Origin: Liolophura sinensis
Lineage: Eukaryota > Mollusca > Polyplacophora > Chitonida > Chitonidae
Direction of reading: 5' to 3'
Assembly (NCBI RefSeq): GCF_032854445.1
Contig: NW_027018055.1
Location: 1-64,000, forward strand
DNA length: 64,000 nt
In this document: positions 48,201-61,215 of the stretch, piece after piece
How the letters are laid out: each line of letters starts with the position of its first letter
How positions within the stretch are numbered: position 1 is the stretch's first letter
Position numbers and translations under genes: made by a program
Notes under the pieces: generated by a model
Seen by the model: the letters and a program-made list of their open reading frames with translations, nothing else
The model's database searches: none
Told to the model about the DNA's origin: nothing

Positions 48201-51200
48201 TACAAATGGTGTGGTTTTTCTACACGTAGATAAAGACATTGAGATTGTCTTGCACTTAGAAGTAAGGCAATTGCTGGGTGAGTTAAATGGGCTTGGCCCA
48301 AAGTTTTGTCGTCTTCTGGGCTACCGAAGGGCACATAACTTATAGTCAAAAGTTGAATATAGTAATGACCAGTCGCGATTGTACAGAGTACAGTGTAGCC
48401 GATTTCAATTAACAAAAGACCAGGTAAAAATGCAAAAGTGGAAAAACTGTTCCAGTGCAGCTGGTAAGAGGCTAATCCGACGTATTTTGTGACGAGAAAT
48501 CAAATGGTGCAAACCGCGTTGCTCTCCGACCAATACTTTTGGCTGTAGTGACAATTGAATGATCATTGATGTCATAATCACGTGCCCAGCAACGGCTCTT
48601 ACTCCATGGAAACCAGGGAAATTTGCAATTTTTCATCAGCTGCCGATGCCTGGCTCAATTCCGCATCTTTTAGCACCTTACTGAAGTGGGTCAGTGTTCA
48701 GTTGTACTTTTTACAGCAGACTGTATCAAGTACCTTGTCTTTTTCATGAACAAATGGTGTGGTTTTTCAACACGTAGATAAAGACATTGAGATTGTCTTG
48801 CACTTAGAAGTAAGGCAATTGCTGGGTGAGTTAAATGGGCTTGGCCCAAAGATTTGTCGTCTTCTGGGCTACCGAAGGGCACATAACTTATAGTCAAAAG
48901 TTGAATATAGTAATGACCAGTCGCGATGGTACAGAGTACAGTGTAGCCGGTTTCAATTAACAAAAACACCAGGCAAAAATGCAAAAGTGGAAAAGCTGTT
49001 CCAGTGCTACTAGTAAGAGGCTAATACGACGTATTTTGTGACGAGAAATCGAATGGTGCAATCCGCGTTGCTCTCCGACCAATACTTTTGGCTGTAGCGA
49101 CAATTCAATGATTATTTATGTCATAATCATGTGCGTAGCAACGGCTCTTACTCCATGGAAACCAGGAAAGTTTGCAATTTTTCAACAGCTGCCGATGCCT
49201 GGCTCAATTCCGCATCTTTTGGCACCTTATTCATGTGGGTCTGTTGTCAGATGTACTCTTTACAGCAGACTGTATCAAGTACCTTGTGTTTTTTATGTAC
49301 AAATGGTCTGGTTTTTCTACACGTAGATAAAGACAATGAGATTGTCTTGGACTTAAAAATAAGACAATTCCTGGGTGAGTTAAATGGGCTTAGCCCAAAG
49401 ATTTGTCGTCTTCTGGGCTGCCGAAGGGCACATAACTTATAGTCAAAAGTTGAATATAGTAATGACCAGTCGCGATTGTACAGAGTACAGTGTAGCCGAC
49501 TTCAATTAACAAAAAGACCAGGCAAAAATGCAAAAGTGGAAAAACTGTTCCAGTGCAACTAGTAAGAGGCTAATCCGACGTATTTTGTGACGAGAATTGG
49601 AATGGTGCAATCCCCGTTGCTCTCCGACCAATACTTTTGGCTGTAGAGACATTTGAATGATCAGTATGTCATAATCACGTGCGTAGCAACGGCTCTTACT
49701 CCATGGAAACCAGGGAAATTTGCAATTTTTCAACAGCTGCCGATGCCTGGCTCAATTCCGCATCTTTTGGCACCTTACTGAAGTGGGTCAGTGTTCAGTT
49801 GTACTTTTTACAGCAGACTGTATCAAGTAACTTGTGTTTTTCATGAACAAATGGTGTGGTTTTTCTACACGTAGATAAAGACATTGAGATTGTCTTCGAC
49901 TTAGAAGTAAGGCAATTGCTGGGTGAGTTAAATGGCCTTAGCCCAAAGATTTGACGTCTTCTGGGCTACCGAAGGGCACAAAACATATAGTCAAAAGTTG
50001 AATATAGTAATGACCAGTCGCGATTGTACAGAGTACAGTGTAGCCGATTTCAATTAACAAAAAGACCAGGTAAAAATGCAAAAGTGGAAAAACTGTTCCA
50101 GTGCTGCTGGTAAGAGGCTAATCCGACGTATTTTGTGACGAGAAATCGAATGGTGCAAACCGCGCTGCTCTCCGACCAATACTTTTGGCTGTAGCGACAT
50201 TTGAATAATCATTGATGTCATAATCACGTGCCCAGTAACGTCTCTTACTCCATGGAAACCAGGGATATTTGCAATTTTTTAACAGCTGCCGATGCCTGGC
50301 CCAATTCCGCATCTTTTGGCACCTTATAAATGTGGGTCAGTGTTCAGTTGTACTTTTTACAGCAGACTGTATCAAGTACCTTGTGATTTTTATGTACAAA
50401 AGGTGTGGTTTTTCTACACGTAGATAAAGACATTGAGATTGTCTTGCACTTAGAAGTAAGACAATTGCTGGGTGAGTTAAATGGGCTTAGCCCAAAGATT
50501 TGACGTCTTCTGGGCTACCGAAGGGCACATAACTTATAGTCAAAAGTTGAATATACTAATGACCAGTCGCGATTGTACAGAGTACAGTGTAGCCGATTTT
50601 AATTAACAAAAAGACAAGGTAAAAATGCAAAAGTGGAAAAACTGTTCCAGTGCTGCTGGTAAGGGGCTAATCCGACGTATTTTGTGACGAGAAATCGAAT
50701 GGTGCAAACCGCGTTGCTCTCCGACCAATACTTTTGGCTGTAGTGACAATTGAATGATCATTGATGTCATAATCACGTGCCCAGCAACGTCTCTTACTCC
50801 ATGGAAACCAGGGAAATTTGCAATTTTTCAACAGCTGCCGATGCCTGGCTCAATTCCGCATCTTTTGGCACCTTACTGAAGTGGGTCAGTGTTCAGTTGT
50901 ACTTTTTACAGCAGACTGTATCAAGTACCTTGTGTTTTTCACGTACAAATGGTGTGGTTTTTCTACACGTAGATAAAGACATTGAGATTGTCTTGGACTT
51001 AGAAATAAGACAATTGCTGGGTGAGTTAAATGGGCTTGGCCTAAAGATTTGACGTCTTCTGGGCTACCGAAGGGCACATAACTTATAGTCAATAGTTGAA
51101 AATAGTAATGACCAGTCGCGATTGTACAGAGCACAGTGTAGCCGGTTTTAATTAACAAAAAGACCAGGCAAAAATGCAAAAGTGGAAAAACTGTTCCAGT

Positions 51201-51325
51201 GCTACTAGTAAGAGGCTAATCCGACGTATTTTGTGACGAGAAATCGAATGGTGCAATCCGCGTTGCTCTCCGAGCAATACTTTTGGCTGTAGCGACAATT
51301 GAATGATCATTTATGTCATAATCAC
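45292..51325. repeat. units 83-93, mixed A/B/C' zone
   Basis: Anchors are 45292, 45841, 46390, 46939, 47484, 48034, 48582, 49131, 49679, 50228 and 50777; types are C', B, A, B, C', A, A, B, A, C', A. C' has TTATAAATGTGGG with a TCAGTGTTCAG or TCAGTGTTCCG continuation and GATTTTTATGTACAAAAGG, so it mosaics three types. Interval 46939-47484 is 545 bp, from a 4-bp loss around 47443 (CAATACGTCTG). Unit 88 has CCATAAAAACC in place of CCATGG. Upstream of unit 91 the AATGATCATT palindrome is disrupted (GATCAGTATG). Confidence 0.92.
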
Positions 51326-52973
51326 GTGCGTAGCAACGGCTCTTACTCCATGGAAACCAGGGAAATTTGCAATTTTTCAACAGCTGCCGATGCCTGGCTT
51401 AATTCCGCATCTTTTGGCACCTTACTGAAGTGGGTCAGTGTTCAGTTGTACTTTTTACAGCAGACTGTATCAAGTACCTTGTGTTTTTCACGTACAAATT
51501 GTGTGGTTTTTCTACACGTAGATAAAGACATTGAGATTGTCTTGCACTTAGAAGTAACACAATTGCTGGGTGAGTTAAATGCGCTTAGCCCAAAGATTTC
51601 AGGTATTCTGGGCTACCGAAGAGCACATAACTTATAGTCAAAAGTTGAATATAGTAATGACCAGTCGCGATTGTACAGAGTACAGTGTAGCCGATTTCAA
51701 TTAACAAAAAGACCAGGCAAAAATGCAAAAGTAAAAAAAACTGTCCCAGTGCTGCTGGTAAGAGGCTAATCCGACGTATTTTGTGACGAGAAATCGAATG
51801 GTGCAAACCGCGTTGCTCTCCGACCAATACTTTTCGCTGTAGGGACATTTGAATGATCATTGATGTCATAATCACGTGCCCAGCAACGGCTCTTACTCCA
51901 TGGAAACCAGGGATATTTGCAATTTTTCAACAGCTGCCGATGCCTGGCCCAATTTCGCATCTTTTGGCACCTTATAAATGTGGGTCAGTGTTCAGTTGTA
52001 CTTTTTACAGCAGACTGTATCAAGTACCTTGTGATTTTTATGTAGAAAAGGTGTGGTTTTTCTACACGTAGATAAAGACATTGAGATTGTCTTGCACTTA
52101 GAAATAAGACAATTGCTGGGTGAGTTAAATGGGCTTAGCCCAAAGATTTGACGTCTTCTGGGCTACCGAAGGGCACATAACTTATAGTCAAAAGTTGAAT
52201 ATAGTAATGACCAGTCGCGATTGTACAGAGTACAGTGTAGCCGATTTCAATTAACAAAAAGACCAGGCAAAAATGCAAAAGTGGAAAAACTGTCCCTGTG
52301 CTGCTGGTAAGAGGCTAATCCGACGTATTTTGTGACGAGACATCGAATGGTGCAAACCGCGTTGCTCTCCGACCAATACTTTTGGCTGTAGGGACATTTG
52401 AATGATCATTGATGTCATAATCACGTGCCCAGCAACGGCTCTTACTCCATGGAAACCAGGGATATTTGCAATTTTTCAACAGCTGCCGATGCCTGGCCCA
52501 ATTCCGCATCTTTTGGCACCTTATAAATGTGGGTCAGTGTTCAGTTGTACTTTTTACAGCAGACTGTATCAAGTACCTTGTGATTTTTCTGTACAAAAGG
52601 TGTGGTTTTTCTACACGTAGATAAAGACATTGAGATTGTCTTGCACTTAGAAGTAAGGCAATTGCTGGGTGAGTTAAATGGGCTTGGCCCAAAGATTTGT
52701 CGTCTTCTGGGCTACCGAAGGGCACATAACTTATAGTTAAAAGTTGAATATAGTAATGACCAGTCGCGATTGTACAGAGTACAGTGTAGCCGATTTCAAT
52801 TAACAAAAAGACCAGGTAAAAATGCAAAAGTGGAAAAACTGTTCCAGTGCTGCTGACAAAAGGCTAATCCGACGTATTTTGTGACGAGAAATCCAATGGT
52901 GCAAACCGTGTTGCTCTCCGACCAATACTTTTGGCTGTAGCGACAATTGAATGATCATTTATGTCATAATCAC
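51326..52973. repeat. trimer A-C'-C', copy 1 (units 94-96)
   Basis: Anchors are 51326, 51876 and 52425. Private variants include TGGCTTAATTCC, AAATTGTGTGG, GGTATTCTGGG, GTAAAAAAAACTGTCCCAG, CTTTTCGCTG with GGGACATTTG, CAATTTCGC, TATGTAGAAAAGG, TGTCCCTGTG and GAGACATCG. All of them recur in order 1648 bp downstream and again about 11 kb downstream. Confidence 0.94.
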
Positions 52974-54621
52974 GTGCGTAGCAACGGCTCTTACTCCATG
53001 GAAACCAGGGAAATTTGCAATTTTTCAACAGCTGCCGATGCCTGGCTTAATTCCGCATCTTTTGGCACCTTACTGAAGTGGGTCAGTGTTCAGTTGTACT
53101 TTTTACAGCAGACTGTATCAAGTACCTTGTGTTTTTCACGTACAAATTGTGTGGTTTTTCTACACGTAGATAAAGACATTGAGATTGTCTTGCACTTAGA
53201 AGTAACACAATTGCTGGGTGAGTTAAATGCGCTTAGCCCAAAGATTTCAGGTATTCTGGGCTACCGAACAGCACATAACTTATAGTCAAAAGTTGAATAT
53301 AGTAATGACCAGTCGCGATTGTACAGAGTACAGTGTAGCCGATTTCAATTAACAAAAAGACCAGGCAAAAATGCAAAAGTAAAAAAAACTGTCCCAGTGC
53401 TGCTGGTAAGAGGCTAATCCGACGTATTTTGTGACGAGAAATCGAATGGTGCAAACCGCGTTGCTCTCCGACCAATACTTTTCGCTGTAGGGACATTTGA
53501 ATGATCATTGATGTCATAATCACGTGCCCAGCAACGGCTCTTACTCCATGGAAACCAGGGATATTTGCAATTTTTCAACAGCTGCCGATGCCTGGCCCAA
53601 TTTCGCATCTTTTGGCACCTTATAAATGTGGGTCAGTGTTCAGTTGTACTTTTTACAGCAGACTGTATCAAGTACCTTGTGATTTTTATGTAGAAAAGGT
53701 GTGGTTTTTCTACACGTAGATAAAGACATTGAGATTGTCTTGCACTTAGAAATAAGACAATTGCTGGGTGAGTTAAATGGGCTTGGCCCAAAGATTTCAG
53801 GTCTTCTGGGCTACCGAAGGGCACATAACTTATAGTCAAAAGTTGAATATAGTAATGACCAGTCGCGATTGTACAGAGTACAGTGTAGCCGATTTCAATT
53901 AACAAAAAGACCAGGCAAAAATGCAAAAGTGGAAAAACTGTCCCTGTGCTGCTGGTAAGAGGCTAATCCGACGTATTTTGTGACGAGACATCGAATGGTG
54001 CAAACCGCGTTGCTCTCCGACCAATACTTTTGGCTGTAGGGACATTTGAATGATCATTGATGTCATAATCACGTGCCCAGCAACGGCTCTTACTCCATGG
54101 AAACCAGGGATATTTGCAATTTTTCAACAGCTGCCGATGCCTGGCCCAATTCCGCATCTTTTAGCACCTTATAAATGTGGGTCAGTGTTCAGTTGTACTT
54201 TTTACAGCAGACTGTATCAAGTACCTTGTGATTTTTCTGTACAAAAGGTGTGGTTTTTCTACACGTAGATAAAGACATTGAGATTGTCTTGCACTTAGAA
54301 GTAAGGCAATTGCTGGGTGAGTTAAATGGGCTTGGCCCAAAGATTTGTCGTCTTCTGGGCTACCGAAGGGCACATAACTTATAGTCAAAAGTTGAATATA
54401 GTAATGACCAGTCGCGATTGTACAGAGTACAGTGTAGCCGATTTCAATTAACAAAAAGACCAGGTAAAAATGCAAAAGTGGAAAAACTGTTCCAGTGCTG
54501 CTGACAAAAGGCTAATCCGACGTATTTTGTGACGAGAAATCCAATGGTGCAAACCGTGTTGCTCTCCGACCAATACTTTTGGCTGTAGTGACAATTGAAT
54601 GATCATTGATGTCATAATCAC
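52974..54621. repeat. trimer A-C'-C', copy 2 (units 97-99)
   Basis: Anchors are 52974, 53524 and 54073. This block is nearly identical to 51326-52973. I noticed CCGAACAGC versus CCGAAGAGC, TTGGCCC/TTTCAGG versus TTAGCCC/TTTGACG in the middle monomer, one G/A change (TTTTAGCACC), and different exit sequences. Copy 1 ends in TAGCGAC...CATTTATG (leading into GTGCGTAGC); copy 2 ends in TAGTGAC...CATTGATG (leading into GTGCCCAGC). This is a recent tandem duplication. Confidence 0.94.
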
Positions 54622-56817
54622 GTGCCCAGCAACGTCTCTTACTCCATGGAAACCAGGGAAATTTGCAATTTTTCAACAGCTGCCGATGCCTGGCTCAATT
54701 CCGCATCTTTTGGCACCTTACTGAAATGGGTCAGTGTTCAGTTGTACTTTTTACAGCAGACTGTATCAAGTACCTTGTGTTTTTCACGTACAAATGGTGT
54801 GGTTTTTCTACACGTAGATAAAGACATTGAGGTTGTCTTGGACTTAGAAGTAAGACAATTGCTGGGTGAGTTAAATGCGCTTAGCCCAAAGATTTCAGGT
54901 CTTCTGGGCTACCGAAGAGCACATAATTTATAGTCAAAAGTTGAATATAGTAATGACCAGTCGCGATTGTACAGAGTACAGTGTAGTCGATTTCAATTAA
55001 CAAAAAGACCAGGCAAAAATGCAAAAGTGGAAAAACTGTTCCCGTGTTGCTGGTAAGAGGCTAATCCGACGTATTTTGTGACGAAAAATCGAATGGTGCA
55101 AACCGCGTTGCTCTCCGACCAATACTTTTGGCTGTAGCGACAATTCAATGATCATTTATGTCATAATCACGTGCGTAGCAACGGCTCTTACTCCATGGAA
55201 ACAAGGGAAATTTGCAATTTTTCAACAGCTGCCGATGCCTGGCTCAATTCCGCATCTTTTGGCACCTTACTGAAGTGGGTCAGTGTTCAGTTGTACTTTT
55301 TACAGCAGACTGTATCAAGTACCTTGTGTTTTTCACGTACAAAAGGTGTGGTTTTTCTACACGTAGATAAAGACATTGAGATTGTCTTGGACTTAGAAAT
55401 AAGACAATTGTTGGGTGAGTTAAATGGGCTTGGGCCAAAGATTTCAGGTCTTCTGGGCTACCGAAGGGCACATAACATATAGTCAAAAGTTGAATATAGT
55501 AATGACCAGTCGCGATGGTACATAGTACAGTGTAGCCGATTTCAATTAACAAAAAGACCAGGCAAAAATGCAAAATTGGAAAAATTGTTCCTGTGCTGCT
55601 GACAAGAGTCTAATCCGACGTATTTTGTGACGACAAATCGAATGGTGCAATCCGCGTTGCTCTCCGACCAATACTTTTGGCTGTAGTGACAATAAAATGA
55701 TCATTGATGTCATAATCACGTGCCCAGCAACGGCTTTTACTCCATGGAAACCAGGAAAATTTGCAATTTTTCAACAGCTGCCGATGCCTGGCCCAATTCC
55801 GCATCTTTTGGCACCTTATTCATGTGGGTCTGTTGTCAGTTGTACTTTTTACAGCAGACTGTATCAAGTACCTTGTGTTTTTTATGTACAAATGGTGTGG
55901 TTTTTCTACACGTAGATAAAGACAATGAGATTGTCTTGGACTTAGAAATAAGACAATTCCTGGGTGAGTTAAATGGGCTTAGCCCAAAGATTTGACGTCT
56001 TCTGGGTTACCGAAGGGCACATAACATATAGTCAAAAGTTGAATATAGTAATGACCAGTCGCGATGGTACATAGTACGGTGTAGCCGATTTCAATTAACA
56101 AAAAGACCAGGCAAAAATGCAAAATTGGAAAAATTGTTCCAGTGCTGCTGACAAGAGGCTAATCCGACGTATTTTGTGACGACAAATCGAATGGTGCAAA
56201 CCGCGTTGCTCTCCGACCAATACTTTTGGCTGTAGTGACAATTGAATGATCATTGATGTCATAATCACGTGCCCAGCAACGGCTCTTACTCCATGGAAAC
56301 CAGGGAAATTTGCAATTTTTTAACAGCTGCCGATGCCTGGCTAAATTCCGCATCTTTTGGCACCTTATAAATGTGGGTCAGTGTTTAGTTGTACTTTTTA
56401 CAGCAGACTGTATCAAGTACCTTGTGTTTTTTATGTACAAATGGTCTGGTTTTTCTACACGTAAATAAAGACAATGAGATTGTCTTGGACTTAGAAATAA
56501 GACAATTCCTGGGTGAGTTAAATGGGCTTAGCCCAAAGATTTGTCGTCTTCTGGGCTACCGAAGGGCACATAACTTATAGTCAAAAGTTGAATATAGTAA
56601 TGACCAGTCGCGATTGTACAGAGTACAGTGTAGCCGGCTTCAATTAACAAAAAGACCAGGCAAAAATGCAAAAGTGGAAAAACTGTTCCAGTGCTACTAG
56701 TGAGAGGCTAATCCGACGTATTTTGTGACGAGAATTTAAATGGTGCAATCCCCGTTGCTCTCCGACCAATACTTTTGGCTGTAGCGACAATTGAATGATC
56801 ATTTATGTCATAATCAC
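54622..56817. repeat. units 100-103 (A, A, B, C; anchors 54622, 55171, 55720, 56269)
   Basis: Four exact 549-bp monomers. Units 102 and 103 introduce the GACAATGAG form of the central dyad together with CAATTCCTGGG, which then dominates B monomers to the right. The tail of unit 103 (CTACTAGTGAGAGG, GAGAATTTAAATGG) is repeated exactly one monomer later in unit 104. Confidence 0.92.
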
Positions 56818-58464
56818 GTGCGTAGCAACGGCTCTTACTCCATGGAAACCAGGAAAATTTGCAATTTTTCAACAGCTGCCGATGCCTGGCCCAATTCTGC
56901 ATCTTTTGGCACCTTATTCATGTGGGTCTGTTGTCAGTTGTACTTTTTACAGCAGACTGTATCAAGTACCTTGTGTTTTTTATGTACAAATGGTGTGGTT
57001 TTTCTACACGTAAATAAAGACAATGAGATTGTCTTGGACTTAGAAATAAGACAATTCCTAGGTGAGTTAAATGGGCTTAGCCCAAAGATTTGTCGTCTTC
57101 TGGGCTACCGAAGGGCACATAACTTATAGTCAAAAGTTGAATATAGTAATGACCAGTCGCGATTGTACAGAGTACAGTGTAGCCGGCTTCAATTAACAAA
57201 AAGACCAGGCAAAAATGCAAAAGTGGAAAAACTGTTCCAGTGCTACTAGTGAGAGGCTAATCCGACGTATTTTGTGACGAGAATTTAAATGGTGCAATCC
57301 CCGTTGCTCTCCGACCAATACTTTTGGCTGTAGCGACAATTGAATGATCATTTATGTCATAATCACGTGCGTAGCAACGGCTCTTACTCCATGGAAACCA
57401 GGGAAATTTGCAATTTTTCAACAGCTGCCGATGCCTGGCTCAATTCCGCATCTTTTGGCACCTTACTGAAGTGGGTCAGTGTTCAGTTGTACTTTTTACA
57501 GCAGACTGTATCAAGTAACTTGTGTTTTTCATGAACAAATGGTGTGGTTTTTCTACACGTAGATAAAGACATTGAGATTGTCTTCGACTTAGAAGTAAGG
57601 CAATTGCTGGGTGAGTTAAATGGGCTTAGCCCAAAGATTTGACGTCTTCTGGGTTAAAGAAGGGCACATAACATATAGTCAAAAGTTGAATATAGTAATG
57701 ACCAGTCGCGATGGTACAAAGTACAGTGCAGCCGACTTCAATTAACAAAAAGACCAGGCAAAAATGCAAAATTGGAAAAATTGTTCCAGTGCTGCTGACA
57801 AGAGGCTAATCCGACGTATTTTGTGACGACAAATCGAATGGTGCAATCCGCGTTGCTCTCCGACCAATACTTTTGGTTGTAGTGACAATTGAATGATCAT
57901 TGATGTCATAATCACGTGCCCAGCAACGGCTCTTACTCCATGGAAACCAGGAAAATTTGCAATTTTTCAACAGCTGCCGATGCCTGGCTAAATTCCGCAT
58001 CTTTTGGCACCTTATTCATGTGGGTCCGTTGTCAGTTGTACTTTTTACAGCAGACTGTATCAAGTACCTTGTGTTTTTTATGTACAAAAGGTGTGGTTTT
58101 TCTACACGTAAATAAAGACATTGAGATTGTCTTGCACTTAGAAGTAAGGCAATTGCTGGGTGAGTTAAATGCGCTTAGCCCAAAGATTTCAGGTCTTCTG
58201 GGCTACCAAAGGGCACATAACTTATAGTCAAAAGTTGAATATAGTAATGACCAGTCGCGATTGTACAGAGTACAGTGTAGTCGATTTCAATTAACAAAAA
58301 GACCAGGCAAAAATGCAAAAGTGGAAAAACTGTTCCCGTGTTGCTGGTAAGAGGCTAATCCGACGTATTTTGTGACGAAAAATCGAATGGTGCAAACCGC
58401 GTTGCTCTCCGACCAATACTTTTGGCTGTAGCGACAATTCAATGATCATTTATGTCATAATCAC
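56818..58464. repeat. units 104-106, B-A-B block copy 1 (anchors 56818, 57367, 57916)
   Basis: Unit 104 has AATTCTGCATC, GACAATGAG and TTCCTAGGTGAG. Unit 105 has AAGTAACTTGTG, TTCATGAAC and TCTGGGTTAAAGAAGG. Unit 106 has GGGTCCGTTG with an upstream TTTTGGTTGTAG. The same trio recurs at 59565-61215. Confidence 0.92.
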
Positions 58465-59564
58465 GTGCCCAGCAACGGCTCTTACTCCATGGAAACCAGG
58501 GATATTTGCAATTTTTTAACAGCTGCCGATGCCTGGCCCAATTCCGCATTCTTTTGGCACCTTATTCATGTGGGTCTGTTGTCAGTTGTACTTTTTACAG
58601 CAGACTGTATCAAGTACCTTGTGTTTTTTATGTACAAATGGTCTGGTTTTTCTACACGTAGATAAAGACAATGAGATTGTCTTGGACTTAGAAATAAGAC
58701 AATTCCTGGGTGAGTTAAATGGGCTTAGCCCAAAGATTTGTCGTCTTCTGGGCTACCGAAGGGCACATATCTTATAGTCAAAAGTTGAATATAGTAATGA
58801 CCAGTCGCGATTGTACAGAGTACAGTGTAGCCGGCTTCAATTAACAAAAAGACCAGGCAAAAATGCAAAAGTGGAAAAACTGTTCCAGTGCTGACTGGTA
58901 AGAGGCTAATCCGACGTATTTTGTGACGAGAATTTGAATGGTGCAATCCCCGTTGCTCTCCGACCAATACTTTTGGCTGTAGCGACAATTGAATGATCAT
59001 TTATGTCATAATCACGTGCGTAGCAACGGCTCTTACTCCATGGAAACCAGGGAAATTTGCAATTTTTCAACAGCTGCCGATGCCTGGCTCAATTCCGCAT
59101 CTTTTGGCACCTTACTGAAGTGGGTCAGTGTTCAGTTGTACTTTTTACAGCAGACTGTATCAAGTAACTTGTGTTTTTCATGAACAAATGGTGTGGTTTT
59201 TCTACACGTAGATAAAGACATTGAGATTGTCTTCGACTTAGAAGTAAGGCAATTGCTGGGTGAGTTAAATGGGCTTAGCCAAAGATTTGACGTCTTCTGG
59301 GTGAAAGAAGGGCACATAACATATAGTCAAAAGTTGAATATAGTAATGACCAGTCGCGATTGTACATAGTACAGTGTAGCCGATTTCAATTAACAAAAAG
59401 ACCAGGCAAAAATGGCAAAATTGGAAAAATTGTTCCAGTGCTGCTGACAAGAGGCTAATCCGACGTATTTTGTGACGACAAATCGAATGGTGCAATCCGC
59501 GTTGCTCTCCGACCAATACTTTTGGCTGTAGTGACAATTAAATGATCATTGATGTCATAATCAC
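58465..59564. repeat. units 107-108 (B, A; anchors 58465, 59016)
   Basis: This dimer is inserted between the two B-A-B blocks. Unit 107 has GACAATGAG and an extra T (CCGCATTCTTTTGG), giving a 551-bp interval. Unit 108 has AAGTAACTTG, TTCATGAAC and TCTGGGTGAAAGAAGG, so it is a sister of the A monomers anchored at 57367 and 60119. Confidence 0.92.
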
Positions 59565-61215
59565 GTGCCCAGCAACGGCTCTTACTCCATGGAAACCAGG
59601 AAAATTTGCAATTTTTCAACAGCTGCCGATGCCTGGCCCAAATTCTGCATCTTTTGGCACCTTATTCATGTGGGTCTGTTGTCAGTTGTACTTTTTACAG
59701 CAGACTGTATCAAGTACCTTGTGTTTTTTATGTACAAATGGTGTGGTTTTTCTACACGTAAATAAAGACAATGAGATTGTCTTGGACTTAGAAATAAGGA
59801 CAATTCCTAGGTGAGTTAAATGGGCTTAGCCCAAAGATTTGTCGTCTTCTGGGCTACCGAAGGGCACATAACTTATAGTCAAAAGTTGAATATAGTAATG
59901 ACCAGTCGCGATTGTACAGAGTACAGTGTAGCCGGCTTCAATTAACAAAAAGACCAGGCAAAAATCGCAAACAGTGGAAAAACTGTTCCAGTGCTACTAG
60001 TAAGAGGCTAATCCGACGTATTTTGTGACGAGGAATTTAAATGGTGCAATCCCCGTTGCTCTCCGACCAATACTTTTGGCTGTAGCGACAATTGAATGAT
60101 CATTTATGTCATAATCACGTGCGTAGCAACGGCTCTTACTCCATGGAAACAGGGAAATTTTGCAATTTTCAACAGCTGCCGATGCCTGGCTCAATTCCGC
60201 ATCTTTTGGCACCTTACTGAAGTGGGTCAGTGTTCAGTTGTACTTTTTACAGCAGACTGTATCAAGTAACTTGTGTTTTTCATGAACAAATGGTGTGGTT
60301 TTTCTACACGTAGATAAAGAAATTGAGATTGTCTTCGACTTAGAAGTAAGGCAATTGCTGGGTGAGTTAAATGGGCTTAGCCCAAAGATTTGACGTCTTC
60401 TGCGTTAAAGAAGGGCACATAACATATAGTCAAAAGTTGAATATAGTAATGACCAGTCGCGATGGTACATAGTACAGTGCAGCCGATTTCAATTAACAAA
60501 AAGACCAGGCAAAAATGCAAAATTGGAAAAATTGTTCCAGTGCTGCTGACAAGAGGCTAATCCGACGTATTTTGTGACGAGAAATCGAATGGTGCAATCC
60601 GCGTTGCTCTCCGACCAATACTTTTGGTTGTAGTGACAATTGAATGATCATTGATGTCATAATCACGTGCCCAGCAACGGCTCTTACTCCATGGAAACCA
60701 GGAAAATTTGCAATTTTTCAACAGCTGCCGATGCCTGGCTAAATTCCGCATCTTTTAGCACCTTATTCATGTGGGTCCGTTGTCAGTTGTACTTTTTACA
60801 GCAGACTGTATCAAGTACCTTGTGTTTTTCACGTACAAATGGTGTGGTTTTTCTACACGTAGATAAAGACATTGAGATTGTCTTCGACTTAGAAGTAAGT
60901 CAATTGCTGGGTGAGTTAAATGCGCTTAGCAGAAAGATTTCAGGTCTTCTGGGCTACCGAAGAGCACATAACTTATAGTCAAAAGTTGAATATAGTAATG
61001 ACCAGTCGCGATTGTACAGAGTACAGTGTAGCCGATTTCAATTAACAAAAAGACCAGGCAAAAATGCAAAAGTGGAAAAACTGTTCCAGTGCAACTAGTA
61101 AGGGGCTAATCCGACGTATTTTGTGACGAGAATTGGAATGGTGCAATCCCCGTTGCTCTCCGACCAATACTTTTGGCTGTAGAGACAATTGAATGATCAT
61201 TTATGTCATAATCAC
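59565..61215. repeat. units 109-111, B-A-B block copy 2 (anchors 59565, 60119, 60667)
   Basis: This block follows units 104-106 in order: GACAATGAG with TTCCTAGGTGAG, then AAGTAACTTG with TTAAAGAAGG, then GGGTCCGTTG with TTTTGGTTGTAG upstream. It lies about five monomers downstream of them. The first monomer interval is 554 bp because of added single bases (AAATCGCAAACAGTGG, GAGGAATTTAAATGG, AATAAGGAC). The tail of unit 111 carries GAGAATTGGAATGG, otherwise seen only near 49.59 kb. Confidence 0.91.
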
